DNA of 64,000 nt from DATKNA01 sp963755755 (GTDB taxonomy: Bacteria > Actinomycetota > Actinomycetes > Actinomycetales > Kineosporiaceae): assembly GCA_963755755.1 (NCBI GenBank), contig CAVWLJ010000010.1, positions 868,001 to 932,000 on the forward strand, read 5' to 3'. The position numbers and the translations under genes are program-made. Shown here one piece after another: positions 47,111 to 55,843 of the stretch. Below the pieces are notes generated by a model, which saw only the letters and a list, made by a program, of their open reading frames with translations, made no database searches and was not told the origin of the DNA. Positions within the stretch are counted from its first letter, which is position 1. Each line of letters opens with the position of its first letter.

Positions 47111-47923
47111 TCAGCGCCGCCGGGCGACGGCGACCCGCCGGCCCGCGACCAGCGCGCCGCCGGCGGCGAGCACGGTCAGGGCGACGAGGGGCAGCGGCAG
47201 GCTGTCGTCCACGAGACCGCCGGTACCCGAGGGGACGCCGCCGGGGTTGCCGTGCAGGCCGCTGATCGTCTGGACGGCCAGCTTGAGGTTCTTGTCTGCC
47301 GCCGAACCCCACGCGTAGACGATCGTGTTGGTGCCCTCCTTGAGGTTCAGGTCGGCCGGCCCGATCGCGACGGTGTCGGTGCCGGCGAGCACGACGTCCG
47401 CCTTCACGGTGCCTGCGGCGACGTCGGCCTTGGCCTCGTTCGGGTTGGTCAGGCCCTTGAAGACGGGCGTGCCGCCCGCGCGGACGTCGACGGCCGGGGC
47501 CGCGGCGTCGTGCCGGACGGTGAGCCGGGCCTGCCCGGGCTTGAGCGTCGAGGTGTCGTTGACGTACGGCGTGAGGACCGGCTTGCCGCCGGCGTTCAGG
47601 TGCGCGACGACGGTGATGTTGGCGCCACTCGGGACCTTCACGCCCTTGGCCTCGATGGCCGGCGTGCCGCTCGGGCCCTTGCCGGCGGCGAAGACCTTGA
47701 GGTCGTAGGTGCCCTCGGGGAGGGCCACCGGGTCGGTGAGCGTGCCGGGCTTGAAGTTGCTGAGCAGCTTGTTGCCGTTCGCGTACACGTCGACGGTCAG
47801 ACCGGGGACGCCGTGCAGGACCGAGACCTCGGACGTGCCGGCGGCGTGCGACGGCGCCGCGAGGGCCAGGCCGAGGCCGACGGCCACGGCTCCGGCCACG
47901 ATGAAGGTGCGCAGAGAGCGCAT
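47111..47923 (-). CDS. Secreted DUF4397 surface protein with C-terminal membrane anchor
   Basis: A 270-residue exported protein. The ATG at 47923 has AGGAG five bases upstream. A signal peptide runs to about residue 27 (ending PSHA). Two DUF4397 beta-sandwich repeats follow: VSVLHGVPGLTVDVYANG (~32-49) and ARLTVRHDAAAPAVDVRAGG (~130-149). The C-terminus ends in a Gly-rich linker, a hydrophobic helix (PLPLVALTVLAAGGALVA) and a basic tail RRVAVARRR, the layout of a sortase substrate but without a clear LPxTG. It lies upstream of the class F sortase on the same strand. Confidence 0.88.
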   Translation of the reverse strand: MRSLRTFIVAGAVAVGLGLALAAPSHAAGTSEVSVLHGVPGLTVDVYANGNKLLSNFKPGTLTDPVALPEGTYDLKVFAAGKGPSGTPAIEAKGVKVPSGANITVVAHLNAGGKPVLTPYVNDTSTLKPGQARLTVRHDAAAPAVDVRAGGTPVFKGLTNPNEAKADVAAGTVKADVVLAGTDTVAIGPADLNLKEGTNTIVYAWGSAADKNLKLAVQTISGLHGNPGGVPSGTGGLVDDSLPLPLVALTVLAAGGALVAGRRVAVARRR

Positions 47924-48025
47924 CGGAACTCCTGGGGTGGGGGTGGGTGGTGCTGTCACCCCGTCTTCCGCGCCCGCCCCCGCCGTGGATGCACCGCCCG
48001 TTGCGTGACGTTGGTCACGTGGACC

Positions 48026-48790
48026 TCACTCCCAGCGGAACCAGCGCAGCGCCGCGAGCGACGCCGCCAGGGTCCACACGACGAGGACGCCGAGGGCGGC
48101 CACGTCGAGCCGCCCGTGCTGCAGCGCCGCGCGGGAGGCGTTGCCGAGAGCGCCCGACGGCAGGGCTGCCGCGACCCGGCCGAGAGTGCCGTGGAGTGGG
48201 ACGACCACCCCGCCCAGCGCGACGAGCAGCACCCAGACGAGGTTGGCCGCGGCCAGCACCGCCTCGCTGCGCAGGGTGCCGGCCAGCAGGAGGCCGAGCG
48301 CGACGAACGCGGCGGTGCCGAGCAGCCAGACGGGCAGCCACAGGACCACGTTCGCGGCTCCGGGCCGCCAGCCGAGCGCGACGGCGATCGCGCCGAGGAC
48401 GACGACCTGCACGACCTCGACGGCGAGGACGGCCAGCGCCCGCCCCGCCAGCAGCCCGGACCGGCCGAGCGGGGTCGTGCCGAGCAGGCGCAGGACGCCG
48501 TAGCGCCGGTCGAAGGCCGTCCCGATGGCCTGACCGGTGAAGGCGGTCGAGAGCACGGCCAGGGCCAGGACGCCGGGAGCCACGACGTCGATGCGGGGAC
48601 CGGGGCCGAGGTCCGGGACGCCCGCGAGGGTCAGGCCGACCAGCAGCAGCGCCGGCAGGACGAGCGTGAGCAGCAGTTGTTCGCCGTTGCGCAGGAGCAC
48701 CCGCGCGTCGAAGCGGGCCTGCGCGAGGATCCGGCGCGCCGCCGGTGCCGGGGCGGGGGCGGGTGCGAGGTCGGCGACGCCGAGGGTCAT
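48026..48790 (-). CDS. ABC-2 type transporter permease
   Basis: Membrane part of an ABC exporter, 254 residues, about six transmembrane helices (for example TLVLPALLLVGLTLAGV and ANLVWVLLVALGGVVVPL). An FDRRYGVLRLLGTTPLGR motif is typical of ABC-2 drug-type exporters. The N-terminus is Ala/Pro-rich. Its ATG overlaps the ATP-binding gene's stop by four bases. A homologous pair lies upstream of the suf genes in mycobacteria. The substrate is unknown. A short inverted repeat (48004-48019, CGTGAC-GTTG-GTCACG) sits just past its stop. Confidence 0.88.
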   Translation of the reverse strand: MTLGVADLAPAPAPAPAARRILAQARFDARVLLRNGEQLLLTLVLPALLLVGLTLAGVPDLGPGPRIDVVAPGVLALAVLSTAFTGQAIGTAFDRRYGVLRLLGTTPLGRSGLLAGRALAVLAVEVVQVVVLGAIAVALGWRPGAANVVLWLPVWLLGTAAFVALGLLLAGTLRSEAVLAAANLVWVLLVALGGVVVPLHGTLGRVAAALPSGALGNASRAALQHGRLDVAALGVLVVWTLAASLAALRWFRWE

Positions 48791-49710
48791 CGCAGCCCCC
48801 GGCCGGTGAGGTCGAGGAAGACGTCCTCGAGGGTGCGCCGGCCCAGCGCGAGGCCCTCGGGCAGAACGCCGTGGGCCGCGCACCAGGCCGTGACGGTGGC
48901 GACGGCACCGGGACCGAGCGGGACCTGCTGACCCTCGACCACGTAGCGGCCCGGTACCGGCTCCCCGGCGATCACGCCCTCCGGGAGCGCGGCGCGCAGT
49001 GTGGTCAGGTCGAGCGCGGGCGGTCCGGCGAACTGCAGCACGTCGGCGCCGCGGGTGAGTTCCGCGGGTGAGCCCTCGGCGACGACGCGCCCGGCGTCCA
49101 CGACGACGACGTGATCGGCGAGCCGCTCGGCCTCGTCCATGAGGTGCGTGGTGAGGACGACGGCGACGCCGGCCTCGCGCAGGGTGCGGATCAGTGACCA
49201 GACGGCGAGACGGCCCTGCGGGTCGAGGCCGGCGGTGGGCTCGTCGAGGAAGACGATCTCCGGGTGGCCGACGACGGCGAGCGCGAGCGCCAGGCGCTGT
49301 CGCTGGCCGCCGGAGAGGCGGCGGACCGTCGTGGTCAGCACCGGCGCCAGGCCGAGCTCGGCGGCGAGCCGGCCGGGGTCGATCGGGTGGGCGTGCAGTG
49401 CGGCGACGTGCCGGAGCACCTCCCCGGCGCGGGCGCCGGTGGGCAGCCCGCCGTCCTGCAGCATGACGCCCACCCGCGGGCGGAGCAGGCCGCCGTCCCG
49501 GGCGGGGTCGAGGCCGAGCACCCGGACGCTGCCGGCGTCCGGCCGGCGCAGCCCCTCGCAGCACTCGATCGTGGTGGTCTTGCCCGCGCCGTTGGGGCCC
49601 AGGACGGCCGTGACCTGGGCACGAGCCGCGACGAGGGAGAGCCCGTCGACGACGGTCCGGTCGCGGTAGCGCTTGACGAGCCCCTCGATCTCGAGCGCGG
49701 CGTCAGGCAC
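48787..49710 (-). CDS. ABC transporter ATP-binding protein
   Basis: DrrA/CcmA-like ATPase of 307 residues driving the ABC-2 permease that follows. Walker A GPNGAGKTTTIE (~residue 38), Q-loop VMLQDGGLPTG, signature RLSGGQRQRLALALA (~130) and Walker B EIVFLDEPTAGLD (~155) are all present, then H-loop TTHLMDEAERLADH. The C-terminal ~80 residues resemble the DUF4162 extension. It is divergent from sufR across a short gap containing the SufR operator-like site. Confidence 0.92.
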   Translation of the reverse strand: MPDAALEIEGLVKRYRDRTVVDGLSLVAARAQVTAVLGPNGAGKTTTIECCEGLRRPDAGSVRVLGLDPARDGGLLRPRVGVMLQDGGLPTGARAGEVLRHVAALHAHPIDPGRLAAELGLAPVLTTTVRRLSGGQRQRLALALAVVGHPEIVFLDEPTAGLDPQGRLAVWSLIRTLREAGVAVVLTTHLMDEAERLADHVVVVDAGRVVAEGSPAELTRGADVLQFAGPPALDLTTLRAALPEGVIAGEPVPGRYVVEGQQVPLGPGAVATVTAWCAAHGVLPEGLALGRRTLEDVFLDLTGRGLR

Positions 49711-49825
49711 ATCCGGAGTGTAGGCACCGCCTCGACGCGCGCCCTCCGCGGCTCCCTGCCCGGGGCCGAGGTGGGGAGGGGAACGCCGGGGAGGGGAGCC
49801 GGGTTGAGGAGGGTGTGGAATTAGG

Positions 49826-49842
49826 TCACACTGGTGGTGTGA
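49826..49842 (+). promoter_or_regulatory. SufR operator-like inverted repeat at the sufR start
   Basis: TCACAC (49826-49831), five bases, GTGTGA (49837-49842) is a perfect inverted repeat, flanked by AATT on both sides (49819-49822 and 49843-49846). It overlaps the GTG start of sufR at 49839. The inner ACACT-N5-TGTGA matches what I recall as the reported M. tuberculosis SufR site. SufR with a [4Fe-4S] cluster would bind here and shut down the suf operon. Confidence 0.65.
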
Positions 49843-50558
49843 AATTCGCTCCGACGCCTGCGGCCGCTCCGGCCGTGGAGGCCCCCGTGGACGCGCGCAC
49901 GCGCGACCGGGTGTGCCGCGCCGTGCTGGAGCAGGGTCCGGTCAGTGCCTCGGTGCTCGCCGAGCGGCTCGGGCTGACGCCCGCCGCCGTCCGTCGTCAC
50001 CTCGACGCCCTGACGGCCGACGAGCTCGTCTCCGTCTGGGAGGCGCCGGCGGCCCGTCGCGGTCGTGGCCGCCCGGCGCGACGGTACGTCGCCACCGACC
50101 GTGCGCACACCGCGATGTCCGCCGGGTACGACGACCTGGCGTCCTCGGCCCTGCGCTACCTGCGCGCGGCCCTCGGCGAGGAGGCCGTGCGCGCCTTCGC
50201 CGAGCAGCGCGTCGGCGAACTCGAGCACCGCTACCGTCCCCGGGTCGACGCCGTCGGTCCGGACGCCGGCAGCCGCGCGGAGGCGCTCGCCGCGGCGCTG
50301 ACGGACGACGGCTACGCGGCGTCCGTCCGCCCCGCCGCCCCCGGCGTCCCGGCCCTGGGCGCCCAGCTCTGCCAGGGGCACTGCCCCGTCCAGCACGTGG
50401 CGCGCGAATTCCCCGAGCTCTGCGAGGCAGAGACGGACGCGTTCTCGCGTTTACTCGGTGTGCACGTGCAGCGTCTGGCGACGCTGGCGCACGGCGAGCA
50501 CGTCTGCACCACCCATGTTCCCCTTGCAAGCCTCACCACGGGAAGGCAGTCCGAATGA
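49839..50558 (+). CDS. sufR: SufR, iron-sulfur-sensing transcriptional repressor
   Basis: DeoR/ArsR-like winged-helix regulator that represses the suf operon when Fe-S supply is good. The GTG at 49839 gives 239 residues. The DNA-binding helix-turn-helix is VSASVLAERLGLTPAAVRRH (~residues 32-51), with the basic wing RRGRGRPARRYV. Cluster-ligand cysteines are in LCQGHCPVQH (~184), PELCEAE (~200) and near the C-terminus HGEHVCTTH (~222). Its stop overlaps the sufB ATG (ATGA), so it is co-transcribed with its targets. Confidence 0.93.
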   Translation: MKFAPTPAAAPAVEAPVDARTRDRVCRAVLEQGPVSASVLAERLGLTPAAVRRHLDALTADELVSVWEAPAARRGRGRPARRYVATDRAHTAMSAGYDDLASSALRYLRAALGEEAVRAFAEQRVGELEHRYRPRVDAVGPDAGSRAEALAAALTDDGYAASVRPAAPGVPALGAQLCQGHCPVQHVAREFPELCEAETDAFSRLLGVHVQRLATLAHGEHVCTTHVPLASLTTGRQSE

Positions 50559-51967
50559 CGACCACGGCACGCCCCGAGCTCGACGGTCTCGGCCGGTACG
50601 AGTACGGCTGGGCGGACTCCGACACGGCCGGCGCGAGCGCGCGTCGCGGCCTCTCCGAGGAGGTCGTGCGCGACATCTCGGCCAAGAAGGGCGAGCCCGA
50701 GTGGATGCTCAAGCTGCGGCTCAAGGGGCTGCGGCTGTTCGACCGCAAGCCCATGCCGAACTGGGGCGCCGACCTCTCCGGCATCGACTTCGAGAACATC
50801 AAGTACTTCGTCCGCTCCACCGAGAAGCAGGCCGCGTCCTGGGACGACCTGCCCGCGGACATCAAGAGCACCTACGACCGGCTCGGCATCCCGGAGGCGG
50901 AGAAGCAGCGCCTCATCTCCGGCGTGGCCGCGCAGTACGAGTCCGAGGTGGTCTACCACCAGATCAACGAGGAGCTGGAGCGCCAGGGCGTCATCTTCGT
51001 CGACACCGACACCGGCCTGCGTGAGTACCCCGAGCTCTTCAAGGAGTACTTCGCGAGCGTCATCCCCGTCGGCGACAACAAGTTCGCCTCGCTCAACACC
51101 TCGGTGTGGTCCGGCGGGTCCTTCATCTACGTCCCCAAGGGCGTGCACGTCGAGATCCCGCTGCAGGCCTACTTCCGGATCAACACCGAGAACATGGGCC
51201 AGTTCGAGCGGACCCTGATCATCGCCGACGAGGGCTCCTACGTGCACTACGTCGAGGGCTGCACGGCGCCGATCTACTCCTCCGACTCGCTGCACTCCGC
51301 GGTCGTCGAGATCGTCGTCAAGAAGGACGCCCGCGTGCGGTACACGACGATCCAGAACTGGTCGAACAACGTCTACAACCTCGTCACCAAGCGGGCGACG
51401 TGCGCCGAGGGCGCGACCATGGAGTGGGTCGACGGCAACATCGGTTCCAAGGTCACGATGAAGTACCCCGCCGTCTTCCTGCTCGGCGAGCACGCCAAGG
51501 GCGAGACGCTCTCCATCGCGTTCGCCGGCGAGGGCCAGCACCAGGACGCAGGCGCCAAGATGGTGCACGCCGCGCCGCACACCTCGTCGTCGATCGTGTC
51601 GAAGTCGGTGGCGCGCGGCGGCGGCCGGACTTCCTACCGGGGCCTGGTCCAGGTGCTCGAGGGCTCCCACCACTCGGCGTCGACGGTGCGCTGCGACGCC
51701 CTGCTCGTCGACACCATCAGCCGGTCCGACACCTATCCCTATGTCGACGTCCGCGAGGACGACGTCTCGATGGGCCACGAGGCGACCGTCTCGAAGGTCA
51801 GCGAGGACCAGTTGTTCTACCTCATGTCCCGCGGGATGTCCGAGGAGGAGGCCATGGCGATGATCGTGCGCGGGTTCATCGAGCCCATCGCGCGCGAGCT
51901 GCCCATGGAGTACGCCCTCGAGCTCAACCGCCTCATCGAGCTGCAGATGGAAGGAGCGGTCGGCTGA
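50555..51967 (+). CDS. sufB: Fe-S cluster assembly protein SufB
   Basis: Scaffold subunit of the SufBCD complex. It is 470 residues from the ATG at 50555. The N-terminal region EPEWMLKLRLKGLRLFDRKP and the core VWSGGSFIYVPKGVHVEIP (~residues 186-204) are near-invariant. The functional Cys is within EGCTAPIYSSDSLHSAVVEI (~230), with RSDTYPYVDVREDDVSMGHE later. Mycobacterial SufB is interrupted by an intein; this one is not. It has translational overlap with sufR upstream and sufD downstream. Confidence 0.97.
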   Translation: MTTTARPELDGLGRYEYGWADSDTAGASARRGLSEEVVRDISAKKGEPEWMLKLRLKGLRLFDRKPMPNWGADLSGIDFENIKYFVRSTEKQAASWDDLPADIKSTYDRLGIPEAEKQRLISGVAAQYESEVVYHQINEELERQGVIFVDTDTGLREYPELFKEYFASVIPVGDNKFASLNTSVWSGGSFIYVPKGVHVEIPLQAYFRINTENMGQFERTLIIADEGSYVHYVEGCTAPIYSSDSLHSAVVEIVVKKDARVRYTTIQNWSNNVYNLVTKRATCAEGATMEWVDGNIGSKVTMKYPAVFLLGEHAKGETLSIAFAGEGQHQDAGAKMVHAAPHTSSSIVSKSVARGGGRTSYRGLVQVLEGSHHSASTVRCDALLVDTISRSDTYPYVDVREDDVSMGHEATVSKVSEDQLFYLMSRGMSEEEAMAMIVRGFIEPIARELPMEYALELNRLIELQMEGAVG

Positions 51968-53259
51968 TGGCCGTGGAGAACACGACCGTCGAGGACCTCC
52001 ACGAGAACGCCGCCGCCGGGACGCCGGGCCTGACCGGGCCCGGCACCGACCAGCACGGCTTCGTCGCGCACAGCCACGGCGGCCGGCCGGAGACGGACCG
52101 CGTCCCGGCGCAGTCCCGCGCCGAGCGGAAGGCCAGCTTCGACGTCGCCGACTTCGAGGTCCCCACCGGCCGCGAGGAGGACTGGCGGTTCACGCCGCTC
52201 GACCGGTTGCACGAGCTGCACTCCGGGGCCGAGCCGGCCGGCGAGCTGCCCGACGTCCGGGTCGACGCCGCCGACGGTGTCACGGTCGAGATCGTCGACC
52301 GGGACGACCCGCGGCTCGGCCGGGTCGGGCGGCCGGAGGACCGGGTGGCCGCGCAGGCCTGGACGTCGTTCCGCCGGGCCGTGGTCGTCACGATCCCCGC
52401 CGCCGCCGGTCCCGCGACGCCGACGACCGTCCACGTCACCGGGCGCGGCGGGCTGAGCTACGCGCACGTCCTGGTGGTCGCCGAGCGCGGCTCCAGCGGC
52501 GTCGTCGTGCTGGACCACCGGGGCAGCGCGACGGTCGCCGTCAACGTCGAGATCGACGTTCGGGACGGTGCCGGCCTGACCTTCGTCTCGATCCAGGACT
52601 GGGCCGACGACGCGGTGCACGTGTCCGCGCAGCGGGCCCGCCTGGGCCGGGACGCGCGGCTCAAGCACGTCGTCGTCTCGCTCGGCGGCGACCTGGTCAG
52701 GGTGACGCCCTCGGCCACGTTCACCGCCCCCGGGGGCGACGTCGAGCTGGTCGGCCTGTACTTCGCCGACACCGGGCAGCACCTGGAGCACCGCCTCTTC
52801 GTCGACCACGCGGTGCCGAACTGCCGGAGCAACGCCGTCTACAAGGGCGCGCTCCAGGGGGACGGCGCCCACACCGTCTGGGTCGGCGACGTGCTCATCC
52901 GGGCGGAGGCCGAGGGCACCGACACCTACGAGCTCAACCGCAACCTGGTGCTGACCGACGGCGCGCGCGCCGACTCGGTGCCGAACCTCGAGATCGAGAC
53001 CGGCGAGATCGTCGGCGCCGGTCACGCCAGCGCGACCGGCCGCTTCGACGACGAGCAGCTGTTCTACCTGCAGGCCCGCGGCATCCCCGAGCTGGAGGCG
53101 CGGCGGCTCGTCGTCCGCGGCTTCTTCGCCGAGCTCGTGCAGCGGATCGGCGTGCCCTCGGTCGAGGAGCGGCTCATGACGTCGATCGAGGCCGAGCTGG
53201 CGTCGTCCGTCGGCACGCCCGCGCCGGACGCCGGGGCGGAGCACGAGGTGACGGCGTGA
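51967..53259 (+). CDS. sufD: Fe-S cluster assembly protein SufD
   Basis: SufB paralogue, forming the SufBC2D complex. It is 430 residues; the ATG at 51967 shares its A with the sufB stop (TGATG). A ~60-residue acidic/His-containing N-terminal extension precedes the family's DFEVPTGREEDWRFTPLDRL (~residues 63-82). The beta-helix core and the conserved region VPNCRSNAVYKGALQGDGAH (~283-302) follow, then SVPNLEIETGEIVGAGHAS. It ends with GTGA, coupling to a short bridging frame before the Rieske gene. Confidence 0.95.
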   Translation: MAVENTTVEDLHENAAAGTPGLTGPGTDQHGFVAHSHGGRPETDRVPAQSRAERKASFDVADFEVPTGREEDWRFTPLDRLHELHSGAEPAGELPDVRVDAADGVTVEIVDRDDPRLGRVGRPEDRVAAQAWTSFRRAVVVTIPAAAGPATPTTVHVTGRGGLSYAHVLVVAERGSSGVVVLDHRGSATVAVNVEIDVRDGAGLTFVSIQDWADDAVHVSAQRARLGRDARLKHVVVSLGGDLVRVTPSATFTAPGGDVELVGLYFADTGQHLEHRLFVDHAVPNCRSNAVYKGALQGDGAHTVWVGDVLIRAEAEGTDTYELNRNLVLTDGARADSVPNLEIETGEIVGAGHASATGRFDDEQLFYLQARGIPELEARRLVVRGFFAELVQRIGVPSVEERLMTSIEAELASSVGTPAPDAGAEHEVTA

Positions 53260-53333
53260 GCGAGCGGAGCGAGCGAACCATGAGCACAGCGCGCCGCGAA
53301 GCGTCGACCGAGCGCAGCGAGGGAGCGCGATGA
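53256..53333 (+). CDS. Possible 25-codon bridging ORF between sufD and the Rieske gene
   Basis: GTG at 53256 overlaps the sufD stop (GTGA) and its TGA at 53331-53333 overlaps the Rieske ATG (ATGA). The peptide begins VSERSERTMSTARREASTER and is basic/serine-rich. It has no known family. It may keep ribosomes moving from sufD to the Rieske gene, or be a low-complexity AGCGAGCG-type repeat that happens to stay open. Whether the peptide exists is unknown. Confidence 0.3.
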   Translation: MSERSERTMSTARREASTERSEGAR

Positions 53334-53662
53334 GCGCGGAGCGCGTGCTCTCCGTCGGTGACCTGCCCGACGTCGGCGCCGTCCGCGTGATCGTCGACGG
53401 TCTCCCCGTGGCGGTCGTCCGCGACGAGGAGGGCCACGTCCACGCGATCGACGACACCTGCAGCCACGCCGAGGTGTCGCTGTCGGAGGGCGAGGTCGAG
53501 GACTGCACGATCGAGTGCTGGCTGCACGGATCGCGCTTCGACCTGCGCACCGGCCAGCCGACGGCCCTGCCGGCCATCCGGCCCGTGGCCGTCTACCCCG
53601 TGACCATCGACGGCGACGACGTGCTCGTCGACGTCCACCTGCCCGTCAACGCGGGCGAGTAA
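53330..53662 (+). CDS. Rieske-type ferredoxin
   Basis: Small [2Fe-2S] Rieske protein of 110 residues, annotated in related genomes as a non-heme iron oxygenase ferredoxin subunit. Cluster ligands are visible: CSHAEVSL (C-x-H, ~residues 44-51) and CWLHGSRFDL (C-x2-H, ~64-73). It lies inside the suf operon between sufD and sufC, as in many actinobacteria. It probably feeds electrons to cluster assembly or accepts a cluster, but its partner is not established. It is read from the ATG at 53330. Confidence 0.93.
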   Translation: MSAERVLSVGDLPDVGAVRVIVDGLPVAVVRDEEGHVHAIDDTCSHAEVSLSEGEVEDCTIECWLHGSRFDLRTGQPTALPAIRPVAVYPVTIDGDDVLVDVHLPVNAGE

Positions 53663-53694
53663 TTCGTACCGAGAAGGCATCGAGAAGGAGAGGC

Positions 53695-54483
53695 ATGTCC
53701 ACCCTCGAGATCCGCGACCTCCACGTCGCGGTCACGTCCGAGCAGGGCCAGAAGGAGATCCTGCGGGGCGTCGACCTGACCGTCCGGTCGGGCGAGACGC
53801 ACGCGATCATGGGGCCGAACGGCTCGGGCAAGTCGACGCTCGCCTACTCGGTCGCCGGGCACCCCAAGTACACGATCACGCAGGGTTCGGTGACCCTGGA
53901 CGGCGAGGACGTCCTGGCCATGACCGTCGACCAGCGGGCCCGCGCCGGCCTGTTCCTCGCCATGCAGTACCCGGTCGAGGTGCCCGGCGTCACCGTCTCG
54001 AACTTCCTGCGCACCGCGAAGACGGCGATCGACGGCGAGGCGCCGAAGCTGCGCACGTGGGTCAAGGACGTCCGGACAGCCATGGAGAACCTGCGGATCG
54101 ACCCGTCGTTCGCCGACCGCAACGTCAACGAGGGTTTCTCGGGCGGCGAGAAGAAGCGCCACGAGATCCTGCAGCTCGAGCTGCTGAAGCCCAAGATGGC
54201 GATCCTCGACGAGACCGACTCCGGCCTCGACGTCGACGCCCTGCGCATCGTCTCCGAGGGCGTCAACCGGATCCGCTCGACCGGCGAGGTCGGGGTTCTG
54301 CTCATCACGCACTACACCCGCATCCTGCGGTACATCGAGCCCGACTTCGTGCACGTCTTCGTCGACGGCCGCATCGTCGAGGAGGGCGGCAAGGAGCTCG
54401 CCGAGCAGCTGGAGAACGAGGGCTACGACCGCTTCACCGGCGCGACCACGCCGGCGGCCGCACCCGCCGGAGCCGGGGCCTGA
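53695..54483 (+). CDS. sufC: Fe-S cluster assembly ATPase SufC
   Basis: ABC-type ATPase of the SufBCD scaffold. It is 262 residues from the ATG at 53695, preceded by AAGGAGAGG. Walker A is GPNGSGKSTLAYSVAGHPKY (~residue 40), signature GFSGGEKKRHEILQ (~148) and Walker B KMAILDETDSGLDVDAL (~170), then the H-loop LLITHYTRILRYI. The C-terminal ~15 residues are Ala/Pro/Gly-rich. It shows no frameshift. It is followed a few bases on by sufS. Confidence 0.97.
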   Translation: MSTLEIRDLHVAVTSEQGQKEILRGVDLTVRSGETHAIMGPNGSGKSTLAYSVAGHPKYTITQGSVTLDGEDVLAMTVDQRARAGLFLAMQYPVEVPGVTVSNFLRTAKTAIDGEAPKLRTWVKDVRTAMENLRIDPSFADRNVNEGFSGGEKKRHEILQLELLKPKMAILDETDSGLDVDALRIVSEGVNRIRSTGEVGVLLITHYTRILRYIEPDFVHVFVDGRIVEEGGKELAEQLENEGYDRFTGATTPAAAPAGAGA

Positions 54484-54487
54484 CGCG

Positions 54488-55842
54488 GTGACGGCGATCA
54501 CGACCCGCACGGGTGGCGCGGCCGGCGCGGCTCCGTCCGATGCCGCTCCGTTCGAGCCGCTCCGTTCGACGCCGCTCCGTTCGACGCCGCTCCGTTCGAC
54601 GCCGACGAGCTCGAGCACATCCGCGCCGACTTCCCGGTGCTCAAGCGCCGCGTCCACGGCGACGTCCCGCTCGTCTACCTGGACTCGACCGCGACGTCGC
54701 AGCGGCCGACGCCGGTGCTGGACGCCGAGCGCGCGTTCCTCGAGACGTCGTACGCCGCCGTCCACCGCGGGGCGCACGCGCTCGCCGAGGAGTCGACCGA
54801 CGCGTACGAGGGCGCCCGGGCCGCGGTCGCGGCGTTCGTCGGGGTCGACGAGGACGAGCTGGCCTGGACCCGCAACGCGACCGAGGGCCTCAACCTCGTC
54901 GCCGCGGGCCTGAGCAGCCCCGACTGCGAGCTGATGCTCGGGCCCGGCGACGAGGTCGTCGTCACCGAGATGGAGCACCACGCCAACCTCCTGCCGTGGC
55001 AACGGGCGTGTGCGCGCACGGGCGCGACGCTGCGCTGGATCCCGGTGACCGACGAGGGCCGCCTCGACCTCGACGCCGCCGACGCGATCATCGGCCCCCG
55101 CACCAAGGTGCTCGCGGTCGTGCACGCGTCGAACGTGCTCGGCACGCTGAACCCCGTCGCCGAGCTGGCCGCCCGGGCCAAGGCCGTGGGTGCCCTCACC
55201 GTGCTCGACGCCTGCCAGTCGGTGCCGCACGCGTCCGTCGACGTCCACGGGCTCGGCGTCGACCTCGCCGTGTTCTCCGCGCACAAGATGCTCGGGCCGA
55301 ACGGGCTGGGCGGTCTCGCCGGGCGCCGCGAGGTGCTCGCCGCACTGCCGCCGCTGCTCGTCGGCGGGTCGATCGTCGACGAGGTCACGATGACGACGGC
55401 CACCTTCAAGGCACCGCCGGCCCGGTTCGAGACCGGCACGCCGGCGATCAGCCAGACGGTCGCGCTGCACGCCGCCGTGGAGTACCTGCAGCGCGTCGGC
55501 ATGGACCGGATCGCCGCCCACGAGCACGCGCTCACCGAGCGGATGCTCGCCGGCGTCGCCGGGATCCCGGGCGTCCGCGTCCTGGGGCCGACGACCGCCG
55601 ACGACCGCGTCGGTGCCGTCAGCGTCGTCGTCGACGGTGTGCACCCGCACGACGTCGGGCAGGTGCTCGACGCCGCCGGTGTCGCCGTCCGCGTCGGCCA
55701 CCACTGCGCGCAGCCGATCCACCGGCGCTTCGGCGTCCGGTCGAGCACGCGGGCGAGCGTGTACCTCTACTCCACTCCGGCCGAGGTCGACACCTTCCTC
55801 GACGCGCTCTCCGGCGTCCGGCACTACTTCGGGCTGGCCTGA
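54488..55842 (+). CDS. sufS: Cysteine desulfurase SufS (frameshifted near N-terminus)
   Basis: PLP-dependent desulfurase that supplies sulfur to SufU/SufBCD. The GTG at 54488 begins an Ala/Gly/Pro-rich N-terminus that leads into a tandem repeat encoding Ala-Ala-Pro-Phe-Asp/Glu. One missing base within the repeat near 54562 throws the N-terminus out of frame with the body, which resumes as DADELEHIRADFPVLKRRVH. The PLP lysine is in FSAHKMLGPNGLGGL (~residue 260) and the active-site Cys in VGHHCAQPIHRRFG. The corrected length is about 450 residues. It is adjacent to its partner sufU. Confidence 0.93.
54543..54602 (+). repeat. Four 15-base repeats in sufS (AAPFD-coding)
   Basis: GCTCCGTTCGA and its 15-base surroundings occur four times head to tail between 54543 and 54602. 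In the sufS frame each copy reads Ala-Pro-Phe-Asp-Ala. The single-base loss that breaks sufS lies between copies one and two. Fifteen bases preserve frame, so copy number can vary harmlessly. Confidence 0.85.
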
Positions 55843-55843
55843 C

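Noticed and set aside
48004..48019. CGTGAC-GTTG-GTCACG as an operator for the DUF4397 gene
   Set aside because: Only six-base arms, just after the permease stop; could equally be a weak terminator and no promoter is aligned with it.
50555..51967. Intein in SufB, as in M. tuberculosis
   Set aside because: The protein is 470 residues and collinear with intein-free SufB; no splicing motifs.
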